64,000 nucleotides of DNA, taken from Riemerella anatipestifer. Its GTDB lineage: Bacteria > Bacteroidota > Bacteroidia > Flavobacteriales > Weeksellaceae. Under the pieces are notes generated by a model. The model ran no database searches. It saw nothing but the letters and a program-made list of their open reading frames with translations, and was not told the DNA's origin. Positions 23,740 through 31,766 of the stretch are shown in pieces. The translations under genes were made by a program, and so were the position numbers. Location: assembly GCF_009670965.2 (NCBI RefSeq), contig NZ_CP073239.1:186001-250000 (forward strand), given 5' to 3'. How positions within the stretch are numbered: position 1 is the first letter of the stretch; each line of letters begins with the position of its first letter.

Positions 23740-24228
23740 ATGATTTTTAAAGCGATGCTAATAGGAGTAATTTCCATTGGATTACTAGTAGGTTGCAACT
23801 CACAAAAGCAAAATAATATGAACGAACCTAAAAACATAAGCACACTCACAAAAAAAATGGAGGGCTATGAACATCTCAGCATAACTCTTCCGAAAAAATC
23901 TAATGAAAACGAACTATATCTAGAAATGACTCCAGGTAAGTGGCATAAGGTAGATTGTAACTCGTATGGATTACTAGGAAATATTGAAGAGAAAAAAGAC
24001 CAAGAAACAAATATTTCTTACTATTTCTACGATACTGATGGTAATATGCGTTCAACCATGATGGCTTGCCCTGATATGACGCTTACTAACAAATTTGTAG
24101 TTGGAGAAAGCAAAACTATCAACTATGCAAGTAATACTCCTATCATCATTTTTTATCCAAAAGGCTACGAAATTAAACTTAAAGTTAAAAATCAACAAAA
24201 CGAAGAAGTTCCTACAAAACTGCCATAA
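23740..24228 (+). CDS. eco: Ecotin-family serine protease inhibitor (lipoprotein form)
   Basis: A 162-residue protein. Signal peptide with lipobox LLVGC (C19) and an Asn/Gln linker, then the ecotin domain: LEMTPGKWHKVDCNSYGLLG...ISYYFYDTDGNMRSTMMACPD...NTPIIIFYPKGYEIKLKV. The reactive loop STMMAC keeps the classical P1 Met (M107) and the disulfide cysteines C73 and C110. Ecotin inhibits trypsin-like proteases, including host neutrophil elastase, from the periplasm or cell surface. It lies 115 bp beyond the nos operon and is separate from it. Anchoring by lipid differs from the soluble E. coli form. Confidence 0.88.
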   Translation: MIFKAMLIGVISIGLLVGCNSQKQNNMNEPKNISTLTKKMEGYEHLSITLPKKSNENELYLEMTPGKWHKVDCNSYGLLGNIEEKKDQETNISYYFYDTDGNMRSTMMACPDMTLTNKFVVGESKTINYASNTPIIIFYPKGYEIKLKVKNQQNEEVPTKLP

Positions 24229-24290
24229 ACCCAATGATATTTACAGTGAGTTTTCGTAATTTTGTGGTTTAATTATTTAAAGTAAAACCT

Positions 24291-24977
24291 ATGAAAATAG
24301 CCGTTATTGGAGCCATGGAAGTTGAAATAAGGCACTTATGTGATGCTTTAGAAAACCCTATAAAAAAGGAGATTCATTCATTTCAATTTCATATTGGGAC
24401 TATTGCCAACCACGAAGTTATTGTTTTACTTTCTGGTGTTGGCAAGGTAAGTTCGGCTATAGGGACTTGCTTACTTATCAATCATTTTGCCCCTGATTTA
24501 ATTATCAATACAGGAACTGCAGGTGGACTGAAAGAAGTTCAAGTTAAAGATATTATCCTCGCTACGGAAGTACGCCATCACGATGTGGATTTAACAGCCT
24601 TTGGTTACGAACTTGGACAACAATCTAAAATGCCTCCAGCTTTCATACCTGATTCCTTTTATGTAGAAAAAGCCGAGACTGTCATCAAAAAACACGGCAT
24701 CAATGCTAACAAAGGGTTAATCATTAGTGGTGATGCATTTATCAACTGTCCTGAAAAATTCCAATGGCTTAAAGACAACTTCCGTGCCGCCAAAGCTGTG
24801 GAAATGGAAGCTGCTTCTATCGCTCAAGTATGCCACCAAATGAAAACACCTTTTATTGTTCTAAGAGCCATTTCGGATATTGCAGGAGAAGGCACTACGG
24901 TTTCCTTTGATACATTTGTTACCGAAGCTGGAAAAATCTCAGCCGAAATCAATATTGATTTAATTAAAAGTTTATAG
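24291..24977 (+). CDS. mtnN: 5'-methylthioadenosine/S-adenosylhomocysteine nucleosidase
   Basis: Cleaves adenine from MTA and SAH in methionine salvage and the methyl cycle. The MTAN signature is full-length: KIAVIGAMEVEIRHLCDAL (catalytic Glu), VVLLSGVGKVSSAIGT-like strand, NTGTAGGL, AVEMEAASIAQVCH (substrate-binding Glu) and VLRAISDIAGEG (catalytic Asp). Length is 228 residues. A TAATTTTG box lies about 30 nt upstream. The stop overlaps the end of the convergent membrane gene by 6 bp. Confidence 0.95.
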   Translation: MKIAVIGAMEVEIRHLCDALENPIKKEIHSFQFHIGTIANHEVIVLLSGVGKVSSAIGTCLLINHFAPDLIINTGTAGGLKEVQVKDIILATEVRHHDVDLTAFGYELGQQSKMPPAFIPDSFYVEKAETVIKKHGINANKGLIISGDAFINCPEKFQWLKDNFRAAKAVEMEAASIAQVCHQMKTPFIVLRAISDIAGEGTTVSFDTFVTEAGKISAEINIDLIKSL

Positions 24978-25757
24978 TTGATTTTTACCCAATAATATAC
25001 TGAAATATGCTATTATATATCCTGTGATAGCACTTATGACAATCAATATAAAAAACCAAAAAATCCAGTTGGCAAGAGTAGCGTATTTTCCAAAGATTTT
25101 CCCAAAGAAGTGTTTTGTTTTTTGAAATATTTGATATTTCCCTTGATAGCTTAAGGAGTTTCTATTGAACTTAAAATCATTAGACTCATCACTCAGCTCA
25201 CTCACCAAATCTGTAATTTCAACAACATAATTACCATAAACTTCTCTCAACCAAATCTTTCCCATAACATACATAATAATGGAAGTCATAAACAAGCTCA
25301 CAACAACAAACATCACTCCATTCCAACTATTCAAATCCAAAAATAAAAGAAATACAGAAAATAATATAGGAACAAACGAAATATAGTAAGATTTATAAAG
25401 CTCCGTATTAAGCACCAACTCGTACCTAAGATTAAGCAAATTGTGATAGGTCTGGAAATTTTGAGTACTAATAGTTTTATACAACGAATAAAACTTAACA
25501 AAATAATAAACAATTATAAGTATTGAAATGATATATAACAACAAAAACAAACTCCCTTGTTGTGCATTTTTTATTTGAGAATAATAAAGCGGAACTATAA
25601 GAACCATAGCAAGAAGTGTAGTCCAAAACTCCATCTTCATATTCGCTCGTATTTTTTCCAAAGGTGTTTTTACCGCCTTTTGCTGTTCCAAAGAAATATT
25701 AGGAAGGTCTGATACCTTCTCTCTATGCCACAAATCTTTTATATTATCAAGTTCCAT
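24972..25757 (-). CDS. Membrane protein paired with ECF sigma factor
   Basis: A 261-residue protein with a short cytoplasmic N-terminus (MELDNIKDLWHREKVSD), four to six hydrophobic helices (about 45-100, 125-165, 225-255) and a polar loop. It is encoded 10 bp after the ECF sigma gene. Proteins of this layout in Bacteroidota often begin 'ELD.IK..W' and may act as anti-sigma partners, although no zinc-binding ZAS motif is seen. Function is inferred only from position. Confidence 0.6.
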   Translation of the reverse strand: MELDNIKDLWHREKVSDLPNISLEQQKAVKTPLEKIRANMKMEFWTTLLAMVLIVPLYYSQIKNAQQGSLFLLLYIISILIIVYYFVKFYSLYKTISTQNFQTYHNLLNLRYELVLNTELYKSYYISFVPILFSVFLLFLDLNSWNGVMFVVVSLFMTSIIMYVMGKIWLREVYGNYVVEITDLVSELSDESNDFKFNRNSLSYQGKYQIFQKTKHFFGKIFGKYATLANWIFWFFILIVISAITGYIIAYFSILLGKNQL

Positions 25758-25767
25758 ATTATTTGAT

Positions 25768-26271
25768 TTATTGTTGAGTTCTAAGTTCGTTAATCAAAGT
25801 TTTCAATTTTTGTTTGGCTCTATTTAGTTTCACTCTTACATTTACCTCTGTTATTCCCATTTGAGCCGCTATCTCTTTGCCTGAGTAATTTTCTAAATAA
25901 TAGAATATAAGTGCTTTATCTATTGCACCTAGCTGTTGTATTGCTTTATACATAAGTTCTAATTGCTGTTGTTCAACATCATTATTTTCCATCTTCTTAT
26001 TTATTGCACTTAGCTCTATATCAGTAGTATTGATTTTTTTCTTATCACTTCTTAAAAAAACAATAGAGGTATTAAGTGCCACCCGATAAAGCCAAGTAGA
26101 AAATAAACTCTTACCCTGAAAAGACGGATACGATTTCCACGCTTGATAGATAATCTCTTGAAACAAATCTTCTTGGTCGTTTTTATTATCCATATACATT
26201 TTGGATATTTTAAAAATAACCCCTTTATGCTTCTCTATTTGTTGTAAAAATTCTGTTTCCAGAGACATCAT
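25768..26271 (-). CDS. ECF-family RNA polymerase sigma factor
   Basis: A 167-residue sigma-70 family protein. Region 2 is visible in YMDNKNDQEDLFQEIIYQAWKSYPSFQGKSLFSTWLYRVALNTSI, and region 4 in LGAIDKALIFYYLENYSGKEIAAQMGITEVNVRVKLNRAKQKL. The next gene is a membrane protein that may control it. Two ATGs at the start (MMSLE) make the first codon uncertain by one residue. Confidence 0.92.
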   Translation of the reverse strand: MMSLETEFLQQIEKHKGVIFKISKMYMDNKNDQEDLFQEIIYQAWKSYPSFQGKSLFSTWLYRVALNTSIVFLRSDKKKINTTDIELSAINKKMENNDVEQQQLELMYKAIQQLGAIDKALIFYYLENYSGKEIAAQMGITEVNVRVKLNRAKQKLKTLINELRTQQ

Positions 26272-26389
26272 TAGCTTTTATGTAGAGTAAGTATCCAAAT
26301 CACAAAAATGTTACAAAAATATTTTAATTTATTTTTTTCGGTGCTTTTTTTATTATCCTAGGTCAATGCTTAAGGGTAAGGGATTAAGG

Positions 26390-26397
26390 TATCTTTG
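26390..26397 (+). promoter_or_regulatory. Promoter -7 box of the pirin gene (TATCTTTG)
   Basis: Perfect TAnnTTTG match 21 bp before the pirin ATG. The surrounding TGCTTAAG occurs twice (about 26367 and 26396), one copy on each side of the box, and may be part of a regulator site. Confidence 0.4.
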
Positions 26398-26418
26398 CTT
26401 AAGTAAAAAACATTCAAA

Positions 26419-27294
26419 ATGAACACTAAAAAAATAGAGCTTATTGCAGCTCCTAGACCTGCACATTTTGTAGGAGATGGTTTTAGAGTACACAATTTTA
26501 TTCCTAGCGGATTTAGATTAGATATGAAAAGAATGGATCCTTTCATTATGATGGATTACAATTCTAAGTTTTATTTTGAACCTTCCCAAACTCCTAGAGG
26601 TGTAGGCGTACACCCTCATCGTGGTTTTGAAACCGTAACTATAGCTTATCAGGGCAAAGTAGAACATCACGATAGTGCAGGCGGCGGTGGCATTATACAA
26701 GAAGGCGATGTACAGTGGATGACGGCTGGTAGCGGTGTACTCCATAAAGAATATCACGAAACTGAATGGAGTAAAAAAGGTGGCATTTTCCAAATGGTGC
26801 AACTGTGGGTAAATCTCCCTTCTCGCTATAAAATGAGTCCTCCAAAATACCAATCTATACAACATACAGAGTTTCCTAAAGTCTCTGTTGGCGAAAATAG
26901 TTGGGTAGAAGTAATTGCAGGAGAATACAATGGTAGCAAAGGTATCGCAAGTACCTTCAGCCCAATACATATGATGAATACAAGACTGAAAAAAGGTGCT
27001 AGAGCTTCATTTAGTTTCCCTGCTCATTTTAACACCGTTGCTTTGGTTATAGAGGGCAACATTATTGTAAACGAAGAGGAAGAAGCTCCTACAGACCATT
27101 TAGTTTTGTTTGAAAATAGTGGCGAAGATTTCAACATAGAAGCCCTAGATGATGCTGTTGTACTTATCCTTAGTGGAGAACCACTTAACGAACCTATAGC
27201 CGCTCACGGTCCGTTTGTAATGAACACTAGAGCAGAGATTATTCAGGCTTTTGATGACTTTAAAAACAATAAATTCGGAGCCTTAGAAGATTAA
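26419..27294 (+). CDS. Pirin-family bicupin protein
   Basis: A 291-residue double-cupin protein. The first cupin has the metal-binding set of pirins: VGVHPHRGFETVTIAYQG (two His), EHHDSAG and HKEYHE (His/Glu). It also has the characteristic GEVQWMTAG-like sequence (GDVQWMTAGSGVLHKEY). The second cupin carries no full metal site. Some pirins have quercetinase activity and others bind regulators; which applies here cannot be told. It is flanked by its own promoter box and terminator. Confidence 0.93.
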   Translation: MNTKKIELIAAPRPAHFVGDGFRVHNFIPSGFRLDMKRMDPFIMMDYNSKFYFEPSQTPRGVGVHPHRGFETVTIAYQGKVEHHDSAGGGGIIQEGDVQWMTAGSGVLHKEYHETEWSKKGGIFQMVQLWVNLPSRYKMSPPKYQSIQHTEFPKVSVGENSWVEVIAGEYNGSKGIASTFSPIHMMNTRLKKGARASFSFPAHFNTVALVIEGNIIVNEEEEAPTDHLVLFENSGEDFNIEALDDAVVLILSGEPLNEPIAAHGPFVMNTRAEIIQAFDDFKNNKFGALED

Positions 27295-27296
27295 CG

Positions 27297-27324
27297 AAAA
27301 GCAGGCTAAAAACCTGCTTTTTTA
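27297..27324 (+). terminator. Terminator of the pirin gene
   Basis: AAAAGCAGG and CCTGCTTTT form a perfect 9-bp stem with a 7-nt loop, followed by further T residues. It starts 2 bp after the stop codon. Confidence 0.85.
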
Positions 27325-27384
27325 TTTAACTCAAATTTAACTTTTTTTATAAATGCTTTGGCTAGACATTGGCAGGTTTAGCTG

Positions 27385-27392
27385 TATCTTTG
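27385..27392 (+). promoter_or_regulatory. Promoter -7 box of porX (TATCTTTG)
   Basis: Perfect TAnnTTTG match about 50 bp upstream of the porX start. No convincing -33 TTTG at 19 bp. Confidence 0.4.
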
Positions 27393-27441
27393 GAAAACTA
27401 AAGAAGAGTGTTACAAACACCCTTATAAATAAAGAATAGTT

Positions 27442-28986
27442 ATGGCTAAAAAAATATTATGGATAGATGACGAGGTAGATTTATTAAAACCTCATATCGT
27501 ATTCTTAGAAAACAAAGGTTATCAGGTAACGCCCATCAATAATGTTAATGAAGCCTTAGAAATATTAGACGAAGAAAGTTTTTCATTAGTTCTTTTGGAC
27601 GAAAATATGCCTGGTATTTCTGGGCTAGATGCCATACCATTACTAAAAGAAAAAAATTCAGCAATGAAAATTGTAATGGTAACTAAAAGCGAAGAAGAAC
27701 ACATTATGGAGCAAGCCATAGGTTCGCAAATTGCCGATTATATCCTAAAACCTGTAAATCCTAACCAAGTTCTGCTCTCTTTGAAAAAAAATCTACAAAG
27801 CGACGACCTTGTAGAACAACAAACCAAGCAAGAATATCAGCAAGAGTTCAGAAACATAAGTATGGAATTAAGCTATCTTAACACTTATGAAGATTGGAGT
27901 AATTATTACAAAAAAATATTGGGCTGGGAAATTAAGTTTGATAAAGTATTTGATAACGAATTTGCCGACTTGCTACAATCTCAAAAGGAGGAAGCCAACA
28001 TACAGTTTGCCAAGTTTATAGAAAGAAACTACGAAAATTGGCTCAATTCAAATGAGAAGCCTCTTATGAGCCATACGCTTTTTAAAGAAAAGGTAAAACC
28101 AGAAATGCAGAATGATAAAGCTCTGCTACTTATGATAGATAATCTAAGGTATGACCAATGGAAAGTCATTGAACCATTGTTTCTTAAATTCTATAACAAA
28201 ACTCTAGAAACCTCATATTACAGCATCTTACCTACGGCTACCCAATACGCTAGAAATGCTTTTTTTGCTGGACTAATGCCTTCCGAAATAGAAAAAAGGT
28301 TTCCTGACCAATGGCTGAACGACAACGAAGAAGGCAATAAAAACGAAGCCGAACAAGATTTCTTAAAAGACCAAATGAAGCGTTTAGGATTATCTTCTAA
28401 GACAATGAAATACATTAAAGTCTTAAACTCTGATTTTGAACAAAAGGTTTTAGAAGATTTTCATCAACATCAAAATAAAGATTTAGTGGTAGTTGTCTAT
28501 AATTTTATAGATATTTTATCCCACGCCAAAACGGATAACTCTATCGTTAATCAGTTGATTAGAGATGATAAAACTTTCCGTTCTCTTACCTTAAATTGGT
28601 TTGAAAACGCTCCTATTATGAGACTGATTAAACAAGCCGCAGAGTCTGGTTTTAAACTCATCATCACTACAGACCACGGCACTATCTATGTTAAAAAGCC
28701 AAGTAAAGTTGTAGGCGACCGAGAAACTTCCACCAATATCCGCTATAAAACGGGAAAAAGCATTTCTTATGAAGATGCAGATGTGTGGGCAATTAGCCAG
28801 CCAGAGAAGCTATTTCTCCCCAAAGGCAATCTAAGTAGCAAGTATGTATTTGCTAAGAATAACACCTTTTTAGCATATCCAAAAAACTACAATCACTTTG
28901 TTAATTATTATAAAGAAACCTATCAGCACGGTGGCATTTCTTTGGAAGAATGCATTATTCCATTTTGTGTTTTAGAACCTAAATAA
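27442..28986 (+). CDS. porX: PorX-type response regulator with PglZ phosphatase domain
   Basis: Regulates the type IX secretion system genes with PorY and SigP in Porphyromonas and relatives. Residues 1-120 form a receiver domain (KILWIDDEVDLL, phosphoacceptor D53 in LVLLDENMPG, K in DYILKPVNP). A helical linker follows, and then a PglZ/alkaline-phosphatase-like domain with metal-binding residues in LLMIDNLRYDQW, LPTATQYARNAFFAGLMP and IITTDHGT. The 514-residue length is that of PorX. Other T9SS genes in this window (gldKLMN, PorP/SprF) are likely connected. Confidence 0.93.
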   Translation: MAKKILWIDDEVDLLKPHIVFLENKGYQVTPINNVNEALEILDEESFSLVLLDENMPGISGLDAIPLLKEKNSAMKIVMVTKSEEEHIMEQAIGSQIADYILKPVNPNQVLLSLKKNLQSDDLVEQQTKQEYQQEFRNISMELSYLNTYEDWSNYYKKILGWEIKFDKVFDNEFADLLQSQKEEANIQFAKFIERNYENWLNSNEKPLMSHTLFKEKVKPEMQNDKALLLMIDNLRYDQWKVIEPLFLKFYNKTLETSYYSILPTATQYARNAFFAGLMPSEIEKRFPDQWLNDNEEGNKNEAEQDFLKDQMKRLGLSSKTMKYIKVLNSDFEQKVLEDFHQHQNKDLVVVVYNFIDILSHAKTDNSIVNQLIRDDKTFRSLTLNWFENAPIMRLIKQAAESGFKLIITTDHGTIYVKKPSKVVGDRETSTNIRYKTGKSISYEDADVWAISQPEKLFLPKGNLSSKYVFAKNNTFLAYPKNYNHFVNYYKETYQHGGISLEECIIPFCVLEPK

Positions 28987-28992
28987 AAACCA

Positions 28993-29021
28993 AAAGATAG
29001 AGATAATTTCTCTATCTTTTT
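28993..29021. terminator. Bidirectional terminator between porX and the membrane protein gene
   Basis: AAAGATAGAGA and TCTCTATCTTT form an 11-bp stem with a 5-nt loop and T-rich tracts on both strands. It overlaps the last codons of the convergent minus-strand gene. Confidence 0.8.
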
Positions 29022-30649
29022 TCATTTATATAAAATCCATTAACAATCTGTTGTAATTGCTCTTTATCTTCGTTAGATAATTTTTTCCAAACAAAACCTT
29101 CTTTTAAATTTGAACCTATTTTTTGAGGAAAAATCCCTGCTTCTAAATAAAGTTCCAAGAAACTAGGAGAAATAGCTGGAAGTGGCGTATCAAAACTAAA
29201 AGGATAATTATCCACTACATTAAAAGTCAGATTACCTATTGTAAAAGTTTTATACCGTTGGTATTTGTAAGTCGCAGGTTTTACGACTTGAGAAAGTTCT
29301 ATGTTTTTAATAAATCCGCCCAACCTAAAGCTAGGAATATATTTCACAATTAAAGATGGAGTAAATAAAAATACAGACATACCTAAAGTACCTATAATAC
29401 TCACAAAAGCCACTTTCTTAGCGGAAAACCAACTTCTAAAAATTAAAAGAACAACTACAAAAAACACTTCTAAGAAAAACCGGTATTGTGCCGAAAATAG
29501 CAATACCAAAACGCTTTTAATAAAAATTGATATTACAATCAGCCAAATCAAACGGCTTTTACTTTTAATAGCAAATAATAGTAATGTCAACAAACTCAAA
29601 ACAAAAGCTATATTGATAACTCCTTTTATGCCTTTCAGAAATATCCAATTTTTAATACTTTCCCAAACCGAAAATTGCTTTATTACCTCGTAAGAATATT
29701 GAAAATCATAAGTTTTAAGGATAGCGGTTTCGGCAGAATTTTTAAGCAAAATTTCGTTAGGTTTCCAACTCAAGTCTAAATCCAAAACTTGTACTGGAAA
29801 AACGGGAAATCCAAAGCAATACCAATTTTTAATCATAAAAATAGACACCACACCTAAACCTACCATTATTAACCTATAAAAAAATTTCCGTATCAAAAAA
29901 GCATATAAAAATACCATCAATGGTAGCCACATTATGGTAGGTTTTATACTGAAAATCCAAACCGAAAACCCAAACAATGCTGACACATTATGGTTTTTAT
30001 TCAAAACTTCATTCAAGACTATTAAAGAGCCTATAATAACTGGTAAATCTGTACTTGGCGATTGTAAAAACAATAACAAAATAGGCAAAAATATAAAATG
30101 AACCCACGCCTTTTTTTCTATAATATAAATGATATATCCTAAAAGCAATACTACATTCAACCTCAGAAAAACATCGGAAGTATTAGAAAATCCAGCCTGT
30201 AAAATATGCCAAAGGGACATTTGCCCTAATATTAAATCTAAGTTCCCAATTCCCTTTACTAGACCTACCTCTGCAATCCATTTAATGCTAGGTACATAAT
30301 AGCCAAAATGGTCTAAAATAAATGGATACCCACTCCCAAAAAGCAACACGACAAAAAGTAACGGAGCAAAAATCAAATAGTTTCTAGTGATAAAAGTTCC
30401 TAAAACGCGATATATTTTAAAATAAACAAAAGCACTTAATCCTAAGACCAAACTAGAGACTTCTACTACTCTATTGATAGGCATTGCAAATGCTAAAACC
30501 GCCCATACCAAACTCAAACCCATACACCCTGCAAAAAAAGCAGAGGATAGTTTTTCTTCCCACAACTTTCCTAATAATTTTTCAAACAGCATTCCTATCC
30601 CCAACAAACTAGGGAAAATAACGCCTACGGAAAGTAACAGATAAAGCAT
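29012..30649 (-). CDS. Large polytopic membrane protein, GT-C glycosyltransferase-like
   Basis: A 545-residue protein with about 12 hydrophobic helices over residues 1-440 and a C-terminal soluble tail of about 100 residues. The loop after helix 3 (GSGYPFILDHFGYYVPSIKWIAEVGLVKGIGNLD) has an acidic-aromatic motif like those in the first periplasmic loop of GT-C transferases, and similar sequences occur in a flavobacterial/leptospiral membrane family (LIC_10190). The substrate is unknown. It is 4 bp downstream of ribD but unrelated to riboflavin synthesis by sequence. Confidence 0.55.
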   Translation of the reverse strand: MLYLLLSVGVIFPSLLGIGMLFEKLLGKLWEEKLSSAFFAGCMGLSLVWAVLAFAMPINRVVEVSSLVLGLSAFVYFKIYRVLGTFITRNYLIFAPLLFVVLLFGSGYPFILDHFGYYVPSIKWIAEVGLVKGIGNLDLILGQMSLWHILQAGFSNTSDVFLRLNVVLLLGYIIYIIEKKAWVHFIFLPILLLFLQSPSTDLPVIIGSLIVLNEVLNKNHNVSALFGFSVWIFSIKPTIMWLPLMVFLYAFLIRKFFYRLIMVGLGVVSIFMIKNWYCFGFPVFPVQVLDLDLSWKPNEILLKNSAETAILKTYDFQYSYEVIKQFSVWESIKNWIFLKGIKGVINIAFVLSLLTLLLFAIKSKSRLIWLIVISIFIKSVLVLLFSAQYRFFLEVFFVVVLLIFRSWFSAKKVAFVSIIGTLGMSVFLFTPSLIVKYIPSFRLGGFIKNIELSQVVKPATYKYQRYKTFTIGNLTFNVVDNYPFSFDTPLPAISPSFLELYLEAGIFPQKIGSNLKEGFVWKKLSNEDKEQLQQIVNGFYINEKR

Positions 30650-30653
30650 AAAA

Positions 30654-31673
30654 TTATTTTTTATAAAAATTTAAAACATTATCTCTCATCTGTTTTTTTC
30701 GATAAGGTTTTTCATTGAATGTAGGAGCTTTAGTTCCATTATTCAAAGTTAAATTAGACGCTTTAATTACCACTACCTCATCCCAAAGTTGAGCTTCAAT
30801 AAAGGTATTTAACATCTTGCTTCCGCCTTCTATAATGATAGATTGTATCTGCTGTTCATACAAATGATACATCAGTTCTTCTAGAAAATTTTCTCTATCA
30901 ATTTTTATCCATTTCAAATGGTCTTGCTCACAGTTTTTATAAAGGTTAAAAATAATGGTAGGAGCATTAGTATTGAAAATATTAAAACTTCGAGGAACTT
31001 TAAGCTCCAAATCTATTAAAACTCTGATAGGATTTCTACCGTCAAGATGCCTTACATCTAAAGTTGGGTTATCATTAAGTGCCGTTTGTGTCCCAACCAA
31101 AATAGCGTGTTCTTCGGCTCTCATCTTATGTACATATTGAGATGCCAAAGTATTGGATATAGGCGTTGGAACAAAATTTCGGTCTATAAAACCATCGTTA
31201 GACTCTGCCCATTTCAGTATAATGTATGGTCTTTTTTTCTCGTGGAAAGTAAAAAACCTTCTGTTAAGCCATCGGCATTGTTCCTCCAACACTTTATCAA
31301 CCACTTCTATTCCTGCTTCTTCTATCATTTTTTTTCCTTTGCCACTCACTTTTTCATTAGAATCAGCGGAGCCTATAACCACTTTTTTGAAACCAATTTC
31401 TGTGATTTTAGCAGCACAAGGTGGTGTTCTCCCAAAGTGAGAACAAGGCTCTAATGAAACATAAATCGTTGATTCTTTTAAAAGCCCTTTGTTCTCCACC
31501 GAATTGATGGCGTTAATTTCTGCATGAGGTTCTCCTGCCTTGTGATGATAGCCTTCCCCTATGATGATGCCATTGTGTACAATTACCGCTCCCACCAAAG
31601 GATTAGGGTAAGTGTTACCTCTAGCCTTCTCTGCCAAGGCAATACATCTACTCATATATTTTTCGTAAGACAT
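30654..31673 (-). CDS. ribD: Bifunctional riboflavin biosynthesis deaminase/reductase
   Basis: Performs the second and third steps of riboflavin synthesis: deamination of the pyrimidine ring and reduction of the ribosyl side chain. The N-terminal zinc deaminase has GEPHAEINAI (His/Glu) and PCSHFGRTPPC (two Cys). The reductase domain follows from RPYIILKWAESNDGFI. The 339-residue length is typical. No other rib gene is present here. Confidence 0.95.
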   Translation of the reverse strand: MSYEKYMSRCIALAEKARGNTYPNPLVGAVIVHNGIIIGEGYHHKAGEPHAEINAINSVENKGLLKESTIYVSLEPCSHFGRTPPCAAKITEIGFKKVVIGSADSNEKVSGKGKKMIEEAGIEVVDKVLEEQCRWLNRRFFTFHEKKRPYIILKWAESNDGFIDRNFVPTPISNTLASQYVHKMRAEEHAILVGTQTALNDNPTLDVRHLDGRNPIRVLIDLELKVPRSFNIFNTNAPTIIFNLYKNCEQDHLKWIKIDRENFLEELMYHLYEQQIQSIIIEGGSKMLNTFIEAQLWDEVVVIKASNLTLNNGTKAPTFNEKPYRKKQMRDNVLNFYKK

Positions 31674-31700
31674 ACAGAACTATATTATTGATATTAACTA

Positions 31701-31742
31701 AAAAACTTTGCTGAAATCAATCTAATCCCAACAAAGTTTTTG
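31701..31742 (-). terminator. Terminator of the DUF349 gene
   Basis: On the minus strand AAAACTTTG and CAAAGTTTT pair over a 21-nt loop and a T-run follows. The same AAAAACTTTG stem occurs in the terminator at 35693-35726. Confidence 0.6.
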
Positions 31743-31766
31743 TTTCTATTTTCGTTTAACCTTTTA

